The notes under the pieces were generated by a model. That model was not told the origin of the DNA. It was given only the letters and a program-made list of their open reading frames with translations, and made no database searches. A stretch of 64,000 bases of DNA, taken from NCBI GenBank assembly GCA_017469525.1, contig JAFUGG010000038.1:1-64000 (forward strand), read 5' to 3'. This stretch comes from Bacteroidaceae bacterium. GTDB lineage: Bacteria > Bacteroidota > Bacteroidia > Bacteroidales > Bacteroidaceae. Positions 8,040 to 14,999 of this stretch are shown one piece after another; within the stretch, counting starts at the first letter, position 1, and every line of letters begins with the position of its first letter. The translations under genes were made by a program, and so were the position numbers.

Positions 8040-8066
8040 GTGGGTTCACTTTCCCACGCAAAAGTG
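8040..8066. other. Candidate attachment (att) core at the mnmE 3' end
   Basis: The ICE stops where the mnmE coding sequence ends. The last codons of mnmE (FCVGK and stop) contain CCCACGCAAAAGTGGG, an inverted repeat suitable as a core site. The exact crossover and the partner repeat lie beyond what this window shows. Confidence 0.55.
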
Positions 8067-9395
8067 GGAGAAGATGTTGTGGAGGACGTCGTCGGAGGTT
8101 ATTTCGGTGCCGATGATTTCGCCGAGGTGGTGGAGGCACCCTCGGAGGTCTTCGGAGACGAGGTCGGTGGGAGTGTGGTCGGCGAAGGCTTGCTTTGCAC
8201 GGCGGAGGGCTTCGAGTGCCAGACGAAGAGCGTTATAATGGCGGACGTTTGTGACGACGGAATGGTTGGAGTCGAGGTCGGTCGGGAGGGAGGCTTCCTG
8301 CACCAAAGCGCGCCGCAGCAGGTCGATGCCGTCGCCGTTGGCTGCAGAGATGTGGAAGAGGCGCTCCGTCGGCTGGCGATGATAAAGATAGGAACTGCTC
8401 GGCAACGAGAGGTCGCATTTGTTGATGACTTGCAGGACGACCTGATCTTCTCTGAAGTCGATGTCGGGGAATGGCTGGTTGCTTTCGGTCAGAAGGAGAA
8501 CAATCTTTGCTCTTTCGGCAGCTTGGATGGAGCGCTCTATACCCATCTGTTCCAACTTGCTCTGTGTCTTGCGTATGCCTGCTGTGTCGATGAAGCGGAA
8601 GGTGATGCCGTCTATCTGTGTGGTGTCCTCGATGAGGTCGCGCGTTGTGCCTTGTATGTTTGAAACGATGGCTCTTTCCTCACCTACGAGGGCATTGAGG
8701 AGTGTTGACTTGCCGACGTTTGGCGCGCCGATGATGGCCACGGGAATGCCGTTCTTGATGGCGTTGCCTGTCTGGAAGGAGTCTGCAAGCTGACTGATAT
8801 GCCCTTCTATCTTATCCATCAGCAGGGAGAGTTGTTTGCGATTGGCAAACTCTACGTCCTGGTCGTTGAAATCGAGTTCGAGTTCGAGCAGAGAGGTGAG
8901 GTGAAGGAGCTGTCCCTGAAGGTCTGCCAGTTCGCGACTGAACTGTCCGCGCATCTGGCTCATGGCCATTTGGTGGGTTGCCTGAGTGGAAGAGGAGATG
9001 AGGTCGGCTACGGCTTCTGCCTGACTGAGGTCGAGCTTGCCGTTCATGAAGGCACGCATGGTGTACTCGCCCGGTTCTGCCTGTCGTGCACCGCTCAGGA
9101 TGAGCGACTCGAGCAGACGTCCTGCGATGTATGGACTGCCATGACAACTGATTTCCGTGCTGTCCTCGCCGGTGTATGAATGTGGGGCACGAAAGACGGA
9201 GACAAGCACTTCGTCAAGTTCCTTGCCGTCAGCATCGATGACGCGACCGAAGTGTATGGTGTTCCCCTTTGCGTTCTTCAGGTTTCCCGAGAAGATGCAA
9301 TCCGTAATGCCAATGGCATCCGGTCCGCTAACGCGAACGACGGCAATGGCTCCGCCCGGCGGAGTGGCAAGTGCACAGATAGTATCTTGTTCCAT
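8046..9395 (-). CDS. mnmE: tRNA uridine-5-carboxymethylaminomethyl modification GTPase MnmE
   Basis: A 449-residue protein that with MnmG installs the aminomethyl-type modification on wobble U34 of several tRNAs. The N-terminal folate-binding domain starts MEQDTICALATPPGGAIAVV. The central G domain has the P loop GAPNVGKSTLLNAL, the DTAGIR switch II motif and NKCD, and the C terminus ends FCVGK, the family's catalytic cysteine motif. I chose the ATG at 9395; the longer frame upstream is not conserved-looking. A TAnnTTTG element lies only 4 bp before this ATG, so the mRNA is probably leaderless. The 3' end is complete despite the adjoining ICE. Confidence 0.97.
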   Translation of the reverse strand: MEQDTICALATPPGGAIAVVRVSGPDAIGITDCIFSGNLKNAKGNTIHFGRVIDADGKELDEVLVSVFRAPHSYTGEDSTEISCHGSPYIAGRLLESLILSGARQAEPGEYTMRAFMNGKLDLSQAEAVADLISSSTQATHQMAMSQMRGQFSRELADLQGQLLHLTSLLELELDFNDQDVEFANRKQLSLLMDKIEGHISQLADSFQTGNAIKNGIPVAIIGAPNVGKSTLLNALVGEERAIVSNIQGTTRDLIEDTTQIDGITFRFIDTAGIRKTQSKLEQMGIERSIQAAERAKIVLLLTESNQPFPDIDFREDQVVLQVINKCDLSLPSSSYLYHRQPTERLFHISAANGDGIDLLRRALVQEASLPTDLDSNHSVVTNVRHYNALRLALEALRRAKQAFADHTPTDLVSEDLRGCLHHLGEIIGTEITSDDVLHNIFSHFCVGK

Positions 9396-9399
9396 GCCG

Positions 9400-9407
9400 C
9401 AAAGGTA
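9400..9407 (-). promoter_or_regulatory. mnmE promoter -7 element
   Basis: TACCTTTG on the minus strand followed by CGGC and then the ATG of mnmE. The spacing leaves essentially no 5' untranslated region. Confidence 0.65.
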
Positions 9408-9589
9408 GGACTTTAAATTAAATAATGGAAGTTGAATGTTAAAATTTATTGTGATTAATGAAAAATATTGTCTGAACAGTACTTTTTTTAACGTCAGCCG
9501 ATAGACAAACGAATGTATTAATGTCAGATTCATTGTCTTTTTTTAAGTCCGTTCAGCCTGCCTCGCCTACCAACTTGGCGTGCCGGTTT

Positions 9590-9659
9590 GTTTGCACATA
9601 CATGTAGATGCAATTGCATGTACATGTAGATGCAATTGCATCTACATGTATGTGCAAAC
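9590..9659. repeat. 70-bp near-perfect palindrome, copy 1
   Basis: The segment starts GTTTGCACATACATGTAGAT and equals its own reverse complement except at one symmetric pair of positions. It is built from ATGCAATTGCAT and TACATGTA sub-palindromes. An identical 70-mer lies at 38179-38248. The surrounding gap (9396-9773) holds no gene. Confidence 0.85.
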
Positions 9660-9773
9660 AACTCATGCTGCAACCTGGGGCATCCGGAAATGTAAAAACT
9701 ATTAATGATTATCCGTAATCCTACCACATTTGCATGCTAAAACCCATGGCTTTTTGCGTTCCTGCATGCGCAA

Positions 9774-10187
9774 TCATGGATTCATGACCAAACGGACGCA
9801 ATCTCCGTAGTAACGGGCTTGGTTACTTATGCCAACACTCTCAGAATTGAACCGGAGATATGTACCTTTATCTGAACCACCAGAAGTGGACGACCAATAT
9901 TCGCCGCAAGAGCCTACGTTGCAAATGGTTCCTTCGTTATCGCGGAAGCCTGCGGCGGAGAGAACAATAAAATTGCCGTTTAGCCCAGTGACTTTGTATC
10001 CGCTTCCGTTCCATGTCCAGGTGCAATAGTCCTTCAGCTCTTCCCATTGTCCTTGAGAAGGCAGATTGTTACCAAACTTGTTCATGGCCGTGTTCCAATC
10101 ATACATTCCCTCGTTGATGACTTTCCATAGTGTTCCGCTGGGCAGGCCTAAATCTACATAACCTCGCGGAACTACGTTTTCAGTTTT
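9774..10187 (-). pseudogene. C-terminal Fib_succ_major/DUF1566-like domain, cut off by a frameshift
   Basis: This frame is open from 10187 and encodes VPRGYVDLGLPSGTLWKV, then LPSQGQWEELKDYCTW, EYWSST and CVRLVMNP. This is the typical pattern of the secreted Fibrobacter-paralogous/DUF1566 domain of Bacteroidetes. It has no start of its own before an internal ATG at 10106. It directly follows, one frame off, the stop of the upstream lipoprotein-activator-like frame. The two would form one protein of about 308 residues if the A5 run at 10184-10188 had six As. Either a disrupted gene or a sequence error. Confidence 0.7.
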
Positions 10188-10699
10188 TCAGCTTTTTCAG
10201 TTTTGACTGTTTTTTCAGAGCTTTCTTGTTTTTGTTCGCTTTGGCTTTGAACGCCTCCAACTTTGTTGGCAAGACTGTTGGCGATGGTTTTGATTTTATC
10301 TCGATATGCCGTCCGCTCGAAAGAAGCAGTCTCGGATGCGACGGTCGCTCCTGTTTCCACAGATACGACGCGCACATCTATGTTGTACTCGTCCATGAAA
10401 ATGTTCACGTCGCCAACAACAATTATGGTTGCAGTAAGTTCGCGTCCTACTGCAAGCCGTTGCCGCAGCGTCATGTCAGTACGCTCGTAGCCTTTGTCCT
10501 GGATAACCCTGTTTATATAGGGACGTTCCAGCATTTTATATCCTGCGGGATTAAAATTGGATGAAAACATGTAGGAGATGCCATCTACATCTTCTACGGT
10601 CAGGTTTTCGCCGACATTGAAGTCTAAGACTGCACAACGCTGCGCTTGAACTGAGAGTGCCATGAGGCACATCACGCTTAGTAAGAATAACTTTTTCAT
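10172..10699 (-). CDS. Secreted CsgG/LpoB-like protein, N-terminal part
   Basis: A 175-residue frame from ATG 10699: signal peptide MKKLFLLSVMCLMALSVQAQ, then AVLDFNVGENLTVEDVDGIS and a mixed alpha/beta domain like the CsgG or LpoB (penicillin-binding-protein activator) fold, with VVGDVNIFMDEYNIDVRVV. It ends in a Lys/Glu-rich linker and a TAG at 10172. The C-terminal domain continues in the -1 frame. A long, structured untranslated leader precedes it. Confidence 0.7.
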   Translation of the reverse strand: MKKLFLLSVMCLMALSVQAQRCAVLDFNVGENLTVEDVDGISYMFSSNFNPAGYKMLERPYINRVIQDKGYERTDMTLRQRLAVGRELTATIIVVGDVNIFMDEYNIDVRVVSVETGATVASETASFERTAYRDKIKTIANSLANKVGGVQSQSEQKQESSEKTVKTEKAEKLKT

Positions 10700-10744
10700 T
10701 GTTATTTGTGTTACCTTCGACTCTTTCAGTCCCACAAAGAGCAA

Positions 10745-11026
10745 TTATAAGATGTAAGAAGCGTGGAACTGTATGTCCCATCTTCAAGCTGAAGGTCCTG
10801 AGAAAACCCGGTCATAAAAGATGATATAGAGCAGTTCCACGCTATTGCGTGAAGCCACTATGCCATTCTTCTTATGACCATAGACCTATTTAACGGTCTT
10901 CAAGGTTATATGCAAATCTTGAAAATTTCTCAGGTTCTCAGCTTGCAAGAACGAGCATAACGCTTCGTTTTATTTTCGTTAAGATTAGAACAGGGCGCCT
11001 CCGCTGAGGGTTTGTTGCCCATTCGT
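10745..11026 (-). ncRNA. Candidate structured RNA or long 5' leader
   Basis: A full TAnnTTTG promoter (11030-11037) drives about 280 nt with no gene before the signal-peptide protein. The 3' half contains GCGTGGAACTG and CAGTTCCACGC as an 11-bp perfect inverted repeat (10762-10772 and 10833-10843), enclosing a further CTTCAAGCTGAAGG hairpin. The 5' end has GGGCAACAAACCC and GGCGCC stems. I cannot assign a family. Confidence 0.4.
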
Positions 11027-11029
11027 TGG

Positions 11030-11037
11030 CAAAAGTA
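11030..11037 (-). promoter_or_regulatory. Strong -7 element of the leader/ncRNA at 10745-11026
   Basis: Minus-strand TACTTTTGCC, with TTTTG about 20 bp upstream as the -33 element. Nearest gene start in this direction is about 330 bp away. Confidence 0.6.
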
Positions 11038-11134
11038 TAAAGAAAAGTTGAGACGGCAAAAGATAAAAGAGAAAAAATGATTTATAATGCTCCATGCAGA
11101 CGTTTCAAGGCTGTTTTCAAGGGTTGTAAAGAAA

Positions 11135-11172
11135 AATCCTCATGGGGATTTGTTGAAATCGACATGAGGATT
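11135..11172 (-). terminator. Terminator after the threonine aldolase gene
   Basis: AATCCTCATG and CATGAGGATT form a 10-bp perfect stem; the minus strand continues TTTTCTTT. It lies about 80 bp after the stop at 11250. Confidence 0.75.
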
Positions 11173-11249
11173 CTGGAAACTACTCCTGAATAATAGTTAA
11201 AATGCTCGCGTGATGCCAGCAATCAGTCCACGCTTTGGCTCTGGCGAGG

Positions 11250-12290
11250 TCAAAGTGTCTCTAAGGCTCCTTTTAGGGCTACGAGGTCGCGCTCGGTCGT
11301 GGCCCAGCTTGTCACGAAGCGGCAGAGGGTGTTGTCTTCGTCAATAGCTTCCCACGTTTCAAAGAGGACGTCCTGCATCAAGTGCTGCATCTGTTTGTTT
11401 GTGAGCTCGACGAATTGCTGGTTGGTGCTGGAGTCTCTTAAGGTTAAGCCAGCATCCGTGAAAAGCTGTCGCATCTTTAACGCCATCGAGATTGCATGCT
11501 TAGCAATCTTGAAGTAAAGATTATCAGTGAACAAGGCATCGAACTGTATGCCTGCCAGACGGCTCTTGGCAAGCAGGGCCCCGTGTCGCTTCACGATGTT
11601 CATGAAATGACGGGGAGCATTACCTCGAGGGAAGACGACTGCTTCACCACAGAGAGCGCCTACTTTCGTACCGCCGATGTAGAAGACATCACAGTGCTGA
11701 GCCAGCCAGGGAAGGTCGAAGTCGCACTCGGAAGAGGCCAGTCCGTAGCCAAGGCGGGCACCATCGATGAAGAGCTTCAGCTCATAGCGATGGCAGACGT
11801 TGAGAATGGCATCAATCTCTTTGGCACTATAGACGCTGCCAAGCTCCGTGGGGAATGTGATATATACCATGCCCGGAATGACCATATGCTCGAGCGTCGG
11901 GTCGGCATGGAAGGTTTTGAGCCAGGCTTCGAGCTCGCCTGCATCCATCTTGCCGGCGTGAGAGGGTAGGGTGATGACCTTGTGTCCGCTGGCCTCGACA
12001 GCTCCCGACTCATGCACGTTGATGTGGCCTGTCTGCACGGCAATCACGCCTTCGTAGGATTGAAGCATACCGTCGATGACCGTCGCATTGGCTTGTGTTC
12101 CGCCGACGAGGAAGAAGATGTCGGCATCAGGACATTGGCAGGCAGTGCGTATCTTCTGCCGTGCCTGCTCGCTCCATTCGTCGAAACCGTACGACTGGCT
12201 TTGCTTTCCATTTGTCTCAAGCAGATGGCAAATCACTTCGGGATGTGCGCCGTTGTTATAATCGCTTTCGAAAGAAGTCTTCATGGCCAT
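11250..12290 (-). CDS. ltaE: Low-specificity L-threonine aldolase / beta-eliminating lyase family
   Basis: A 346-residue fold-type I PLP enzyme. It contains the N-terminal FESDYNNGAHPEV pattern, VGGTQANATV, an LFIDGARLGYG aspartate that contacts PLP, and FYIGGTKVGALCGE with the PLP lysine. The family cleaves L-threonine or allo-threonine to glycine and acetaldehyde. I chose ATG 12290, which overlaps the phosphorylase stop as ATGA; a second ATG six bases later is equally possible. Coupled with the upstream nucleoside phosphorylase. Confidence 0.85.
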   Translation of the reverse strand: MAMKTSFESDYNNGAHPEVICHLLETNGKQSQSYGFDEWSEQARQKIRTACQCPDADIFFLVGGTQANATVIDGMLQSYEGVIAVQTGHINVHESGAVEASGHKVITLPSHAGKMDAGELEAWLKTFHADPTLEHMVIPGMVYITFPTELGSVYSAKEIDAILNVCHRYELKLFIDGARLGYGLASSECDFDLPWLAQHCDVFYIGGTKVGALCGEAVVFPRGNAPRHFMNIVKRHGALLAKSRLAGIQFDALFTDNLYFKIAKHAISMALKMRQLFTDAGLTLRDSSTNQQFVELTNKQMQHLMQDVLFETWEAIDEDNTLCRFVTSWATTERDLVALKGALETL

Positions 12291-13171
12291 CAGATTCGGT
12301 CGAGGACGAGACGGATGAGGTTGTCGATGCTGCCTTTGTAGTCGGTGTTCATCTCCTTGGCATAGCGATTGGCAATGACCATGCAGCATGTCATGGCCCT
12401 GTGGCCAAGCAAGGCGGCAAGGCCGGAAAGTGCTGACGACTCCATTTCAAAGTTGCAAATCTTCAGCTCTTTTCCATCGGAAACAAAGCGGAAAGACTCT
12501 ATCTTCTCGTTTTGATTCGGGTCTTGTATCTTAAGGCGAATCTGACGGCCTTGTGGTCCGTAGAAGCCCCCGCAAGCCACCGTGATGCCGCGAAGCATGT
12601 CGCTACCTGCCACTTGCTCAATGAGAGAGGGATTCGCTGTTGCCACATAGGGCGCTCCCTTTAGGGGAGACCAGTTCATGTGGCTGGTGAAAGCCTTTTC
12701 CATCTCAAGGTCGCAGACGTCATTACGCCCGGCATAGTAGTTGAGCAGTCCGTCGAAGCCGATGCTCTTCACGCTTGCGATGAACGTCCCTAACGGTGCT
12801 TCGGGCTGCAGACCGCCACAGGTGCCGATGCGGACGAGCGTAAGCGTGCGGTGCTGGGGCTTGTCCTGACGCTCTTTGAAGTCAATGTTTGCCAAGGCAT
12901 CCAGCTCGTTCATCACGATGTCGAGGTTGTCGCAACCGATGCCATGACTGAGGCAAGTGATGCGCTTTCCCTTATATGTGCCGGTGATGGTATGGAACTC
13001 GCGGCTCTGGATGTCGCATTCCTTTGTCTCGAAATGCGAGGCAACGGTGTTGACACGACCAGGGTCGCCCACGAGGATGACGCGGTCGGCCAGTTGTTCT
13101 GGCTTGACGTGAAGGTGGAATATGCTGCCATCTTCGTTGATGATAAGCTCGGATTCTTCGTATTTCTTCAT
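12290..13171 (-). CDS. udp: Nucleoside phosphorylase, uridine-phosphorylase family
   Basis: A 293-residue PNP/UDP-family phosphorylase. It has the phosphate-binding VILVGDPGRV, the GTYKGKRITCLSHGIG strand, VRIGTCGGLQ, and a nucleoside/ribose-binding NFEMESSALSGLA. The FEMES motif is characteristic of uridine phosphorylases. It converts nucleosides to free base and ribose-1-phosphate for salvage. It is coupled to the threonine aldolase and follows the PD40-like gene by 11 bp, suggesting an operon. Confidence 0.88.
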   Translation of the reverse strand: MKKYEESELIINEDGSIFHLHVKPEQLADRVILVGDPGRVNTVASHFETKECDIQSREFHTITGTYKGKRITCLSHGIGCDNLDIVMNELDALANIDFKERQDKPQHRTLTLVRIGTCGGLQPEAPLGTFIASVKSIGFDGLLNYYAGRNDVCDLEMEKAFTSHMNWSPLKGAPYVATANPSLIEQVAGSDMLRGITVACGGFYGPQGRQIRLKIQDPNQNEKIESFRFVSDGKELKICNFEMESSALSGLAALLGHRAMTCCMVIANRYAKEMNTDYKGSIDNLIRLVLDRI

Positions 13172-13182
13172 GGAGGGTGATG

Positions 13183-14436
13183 TTATTTGTTAAGTTCTAT
13201 GCGACGGATTTCCTTTTCGAGGGCCAGCTTGTCGGCAGCAAGGCGCTCGAAGGCAGACTCTGTGAGACGTATTTGCGCTGCAATCTGGACGCGTTGAACT
13301 TCGTTCATCGAGGCATATTTATTGCGTAAAGAAGCCAGTTCTGCCGCTTTTGCATCATACTCTTTTTGCGTCTCGAGCCAAATCTTTGCCTTTTGCTGCG
13401 CCAGAGGGTCCTTGAAGTCATTCAAGGTGTAGCACGTCCTGAAGTCGTTGACGACGAAGGTGAAGTCTCGCTTCACTGCATCGTTCTTCGAGCCTTTGTG
13501 TGCTTCAGCAAGACGTTTCTTAGCGCTGTTGACGGCATTCATGTCTTTCCAGGTGTCTTTGATGGATGCGATGCGTGCCAGCGAAGCCAGCTTCTGTGCC
13601 CCGACCTCTTGCTCGTTGTAGATGCGACGTGTCTCTGTGGGGATGAATGTATAGAGGCAAACCGTATCGGCAGGCTGATTGCGGTCTGTCACGAACCAGC
13701 CCAGCTGCTGTTCTTCATCGATGACCATGAGGTAATCGTTGGCAGGCGAGTTGAAGGGCATGCCGATGTTCTCGGGGGCGAGGAACTGTCCGTCGTCGGC
13801 ATCGTAGCGCGTCATGAAGATGTCGTACCCACCGATGCTTTCCTCGCAATCTGCTGCATAGTACATCGTGATGCCGTCTGTGAGCACGAAGGGGAAGTTG
13901 AGGTTGTCCTCTTCCTCCTCATTGAAGCCTTTCAACTGCGTCTCCATCTGCCATTCCCCACCGATGAGCGACTTCTCCTTCAGGCGTAGATGTCCCTTCT
14001 GATTAGGCTCCGAGTAGACAATCCTGTTGCCAAGTTCGTTGAGGAAGAGCGTGCCGTCATGCTTTCCGGCCTTGAAGAAGTCGGCATAGGTCATGATGGT
14101 TCCGCACTCCTTCGACAGCTTAATCTGCTGCAGGACCTGTTTCTTGGGCAGCACGATACTGTCGACGAACGTCACTTGCTCCGTGGCATGAAGCTTCATC
14201 TGAGACTTGCGTGCAGCCTCGAGGAGTGCTTCTTCGTGGATGGTTGGCTGTTTCTTCCTGGTCAGGTCGGCAATCTGATGCTCCAGGATTTCCTCAGCGA
14301 GCGTGAAGTCATAAGCAGCCATAGCCTCCTGGGCTGTCATCGTATAGACAGGCTCCTTAGCCTTCCTCCCCCTCTTTTGAGCAGAGAGGCCAAGTGAAAG
14401 GAAGAGTGCAACGAGCAGGATAAATGTTTTCTTCAT
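13183..14436 (-). CDS. Secreted PD40/WD40-like beta-propeller protein with coiled-coil tail
   Basis: A 417-residue protein starting at ATG 14436 with signal peptide MKKTFILLVALFLSLGLSAQ. After a helical TPR-like region come PD40-type blades (LFLNELGNRIVYSEP, ITMYYAADCEESIGGYDIF, LGWFVTDRN), as in Bacteroidetes envelope proteins where such propellers precede OmpA domains; no OmpA domain is present. The last 110 residues are strongly helical and probably coiled coil. Likely periplasmic or outer-membrane-associated; function unknown. Confidence 0.75.
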   Translation of the reverse strand: MKKTFILLVALFLSLGLSAQKRGRKAKEPVYTMTAQEAMAAYDFTLAEEILEHQIADLTRKKQPTIHEEALLEAARKSQMKLHATEQVTFVDSIVLPKKQVLQQIKLSKECGTIMTYADFFKAGKHDGTLFLNELGNRIVYSEPNQKGHLRLKEKSLIGGEWQMETQLKGFNEEEEDNLNFPFVLTDGITMYYAADCEESIGGYDIFMTRYDADDGQFLAPENIGMPFNSPANDYLMVIDEEQQLGWFVTDRNQPADTVCLYTFIPTETRRIYNEQEVGAQKLASLARIASIKDTWKDMNAVNSAKKRLAEAHKGSKNDAVKRDFTFVVNDFRTCYTLNDFKDPLAQQKAKIWLETQKEYDAKAAELASLRNKYASMNEVQRVQIAAQIRLTESAFERLAADKLALEKEIRRIELNK

Positions 14437-14450
14437 GTGCTTACTGATAA

Positions 14451-14816
14451 TTACTTGAAAATGAAATACACAGCGAGTACGAGACAGACAAGCGCAGCGA
14501 GATGGTTCCAATGCAGTTGCTGCCCCTGGAAGATTAGGTTTGCTATGACGCAGAACACTATCAAAGAGATGACTTCCTGTATGACTTTCAGCTGCATCAG
14601 CGTGAAAGGTCCGCCGTTGTCGATAAAGCCGATGCGGTTGGCGGGCACCAGGAAACAGTATTCTATGCCGGCAATCATCCACGAGAAACCGATGACGGCA
14701 ATCAGCGGCCAGTTCGTCGAGATGCCGGCCTGGTTGAGTTTCAGGTGTCCGTACCATGCAAGTGTCATGAAGACATTGCTGCAAACGAGCAATAAAACTG
14801 TATAAAGTCCGTTCAC
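14451..14816 (-). CDS. DMT-superfamily small membrane protein (DUF486)
   Basis: A 121-residue protein of four hydrophobic helices with short loops. It contains MTLAWYGHLK and FLVPANRIG motifs typical of the DUF486 family in the drug/metabolite transporter superfamily. Members are small inner-membrane proteins of unknown substrate. It precedes the PD40-like gene by 14 bp. Confidence 0.8.
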   Translation of the reverse strand: MNGLYTVLLLVCSNVFMTLAWYGHLKLNQAGISTNWPLIAVIGFSWMIAGIEYCFLVPANRIGFIDNGGPFTLMQLKVIQEVISLIVFCVIANLIFQGQQLHWNHLAALVCLVLAVYFIFK

Positions 14817-14878
14817 GATATTATGCTTTTTGAAAGAATGTCATGTTGTTGAAAATCAGGAGTTGTTTTTTGCTGTGA

Positions 14879-14944
14879 AAGTTCACGTGAGAACTTCGTC
14901 AACTTCTGCAGAGAAGTTTCGCAAGTTCTCTGCAGAAGTTGAAC
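14879..14944. repeat. 22-bp-period palindromic array A (3 units)
   Basis: Three consecutive 22-bp units begin at 14879, 14901 and 14923. Their palindromic cores are AAGTTCACGTGAGAACTT, AACTTCTGCAGAGAAGTT and AAGTTCTCTGCAGAAGTT, each followed by a 4-bp spacer. It lies between the DMT gene and the glutamate synthase fusion gene, both minus strand. Confidence 0.8.
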
Positions 14945-14999
14945 AACTATACTCGACTAACAGCCTCTTGACACACTTTTATGTTGTTTTTTGCGTTTG

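Noticed and set aside
10745..11026. tmRNA or RNase P RNA
   Set aside because: None of the conserved sequence blocks of either RNA could be found on either strand.
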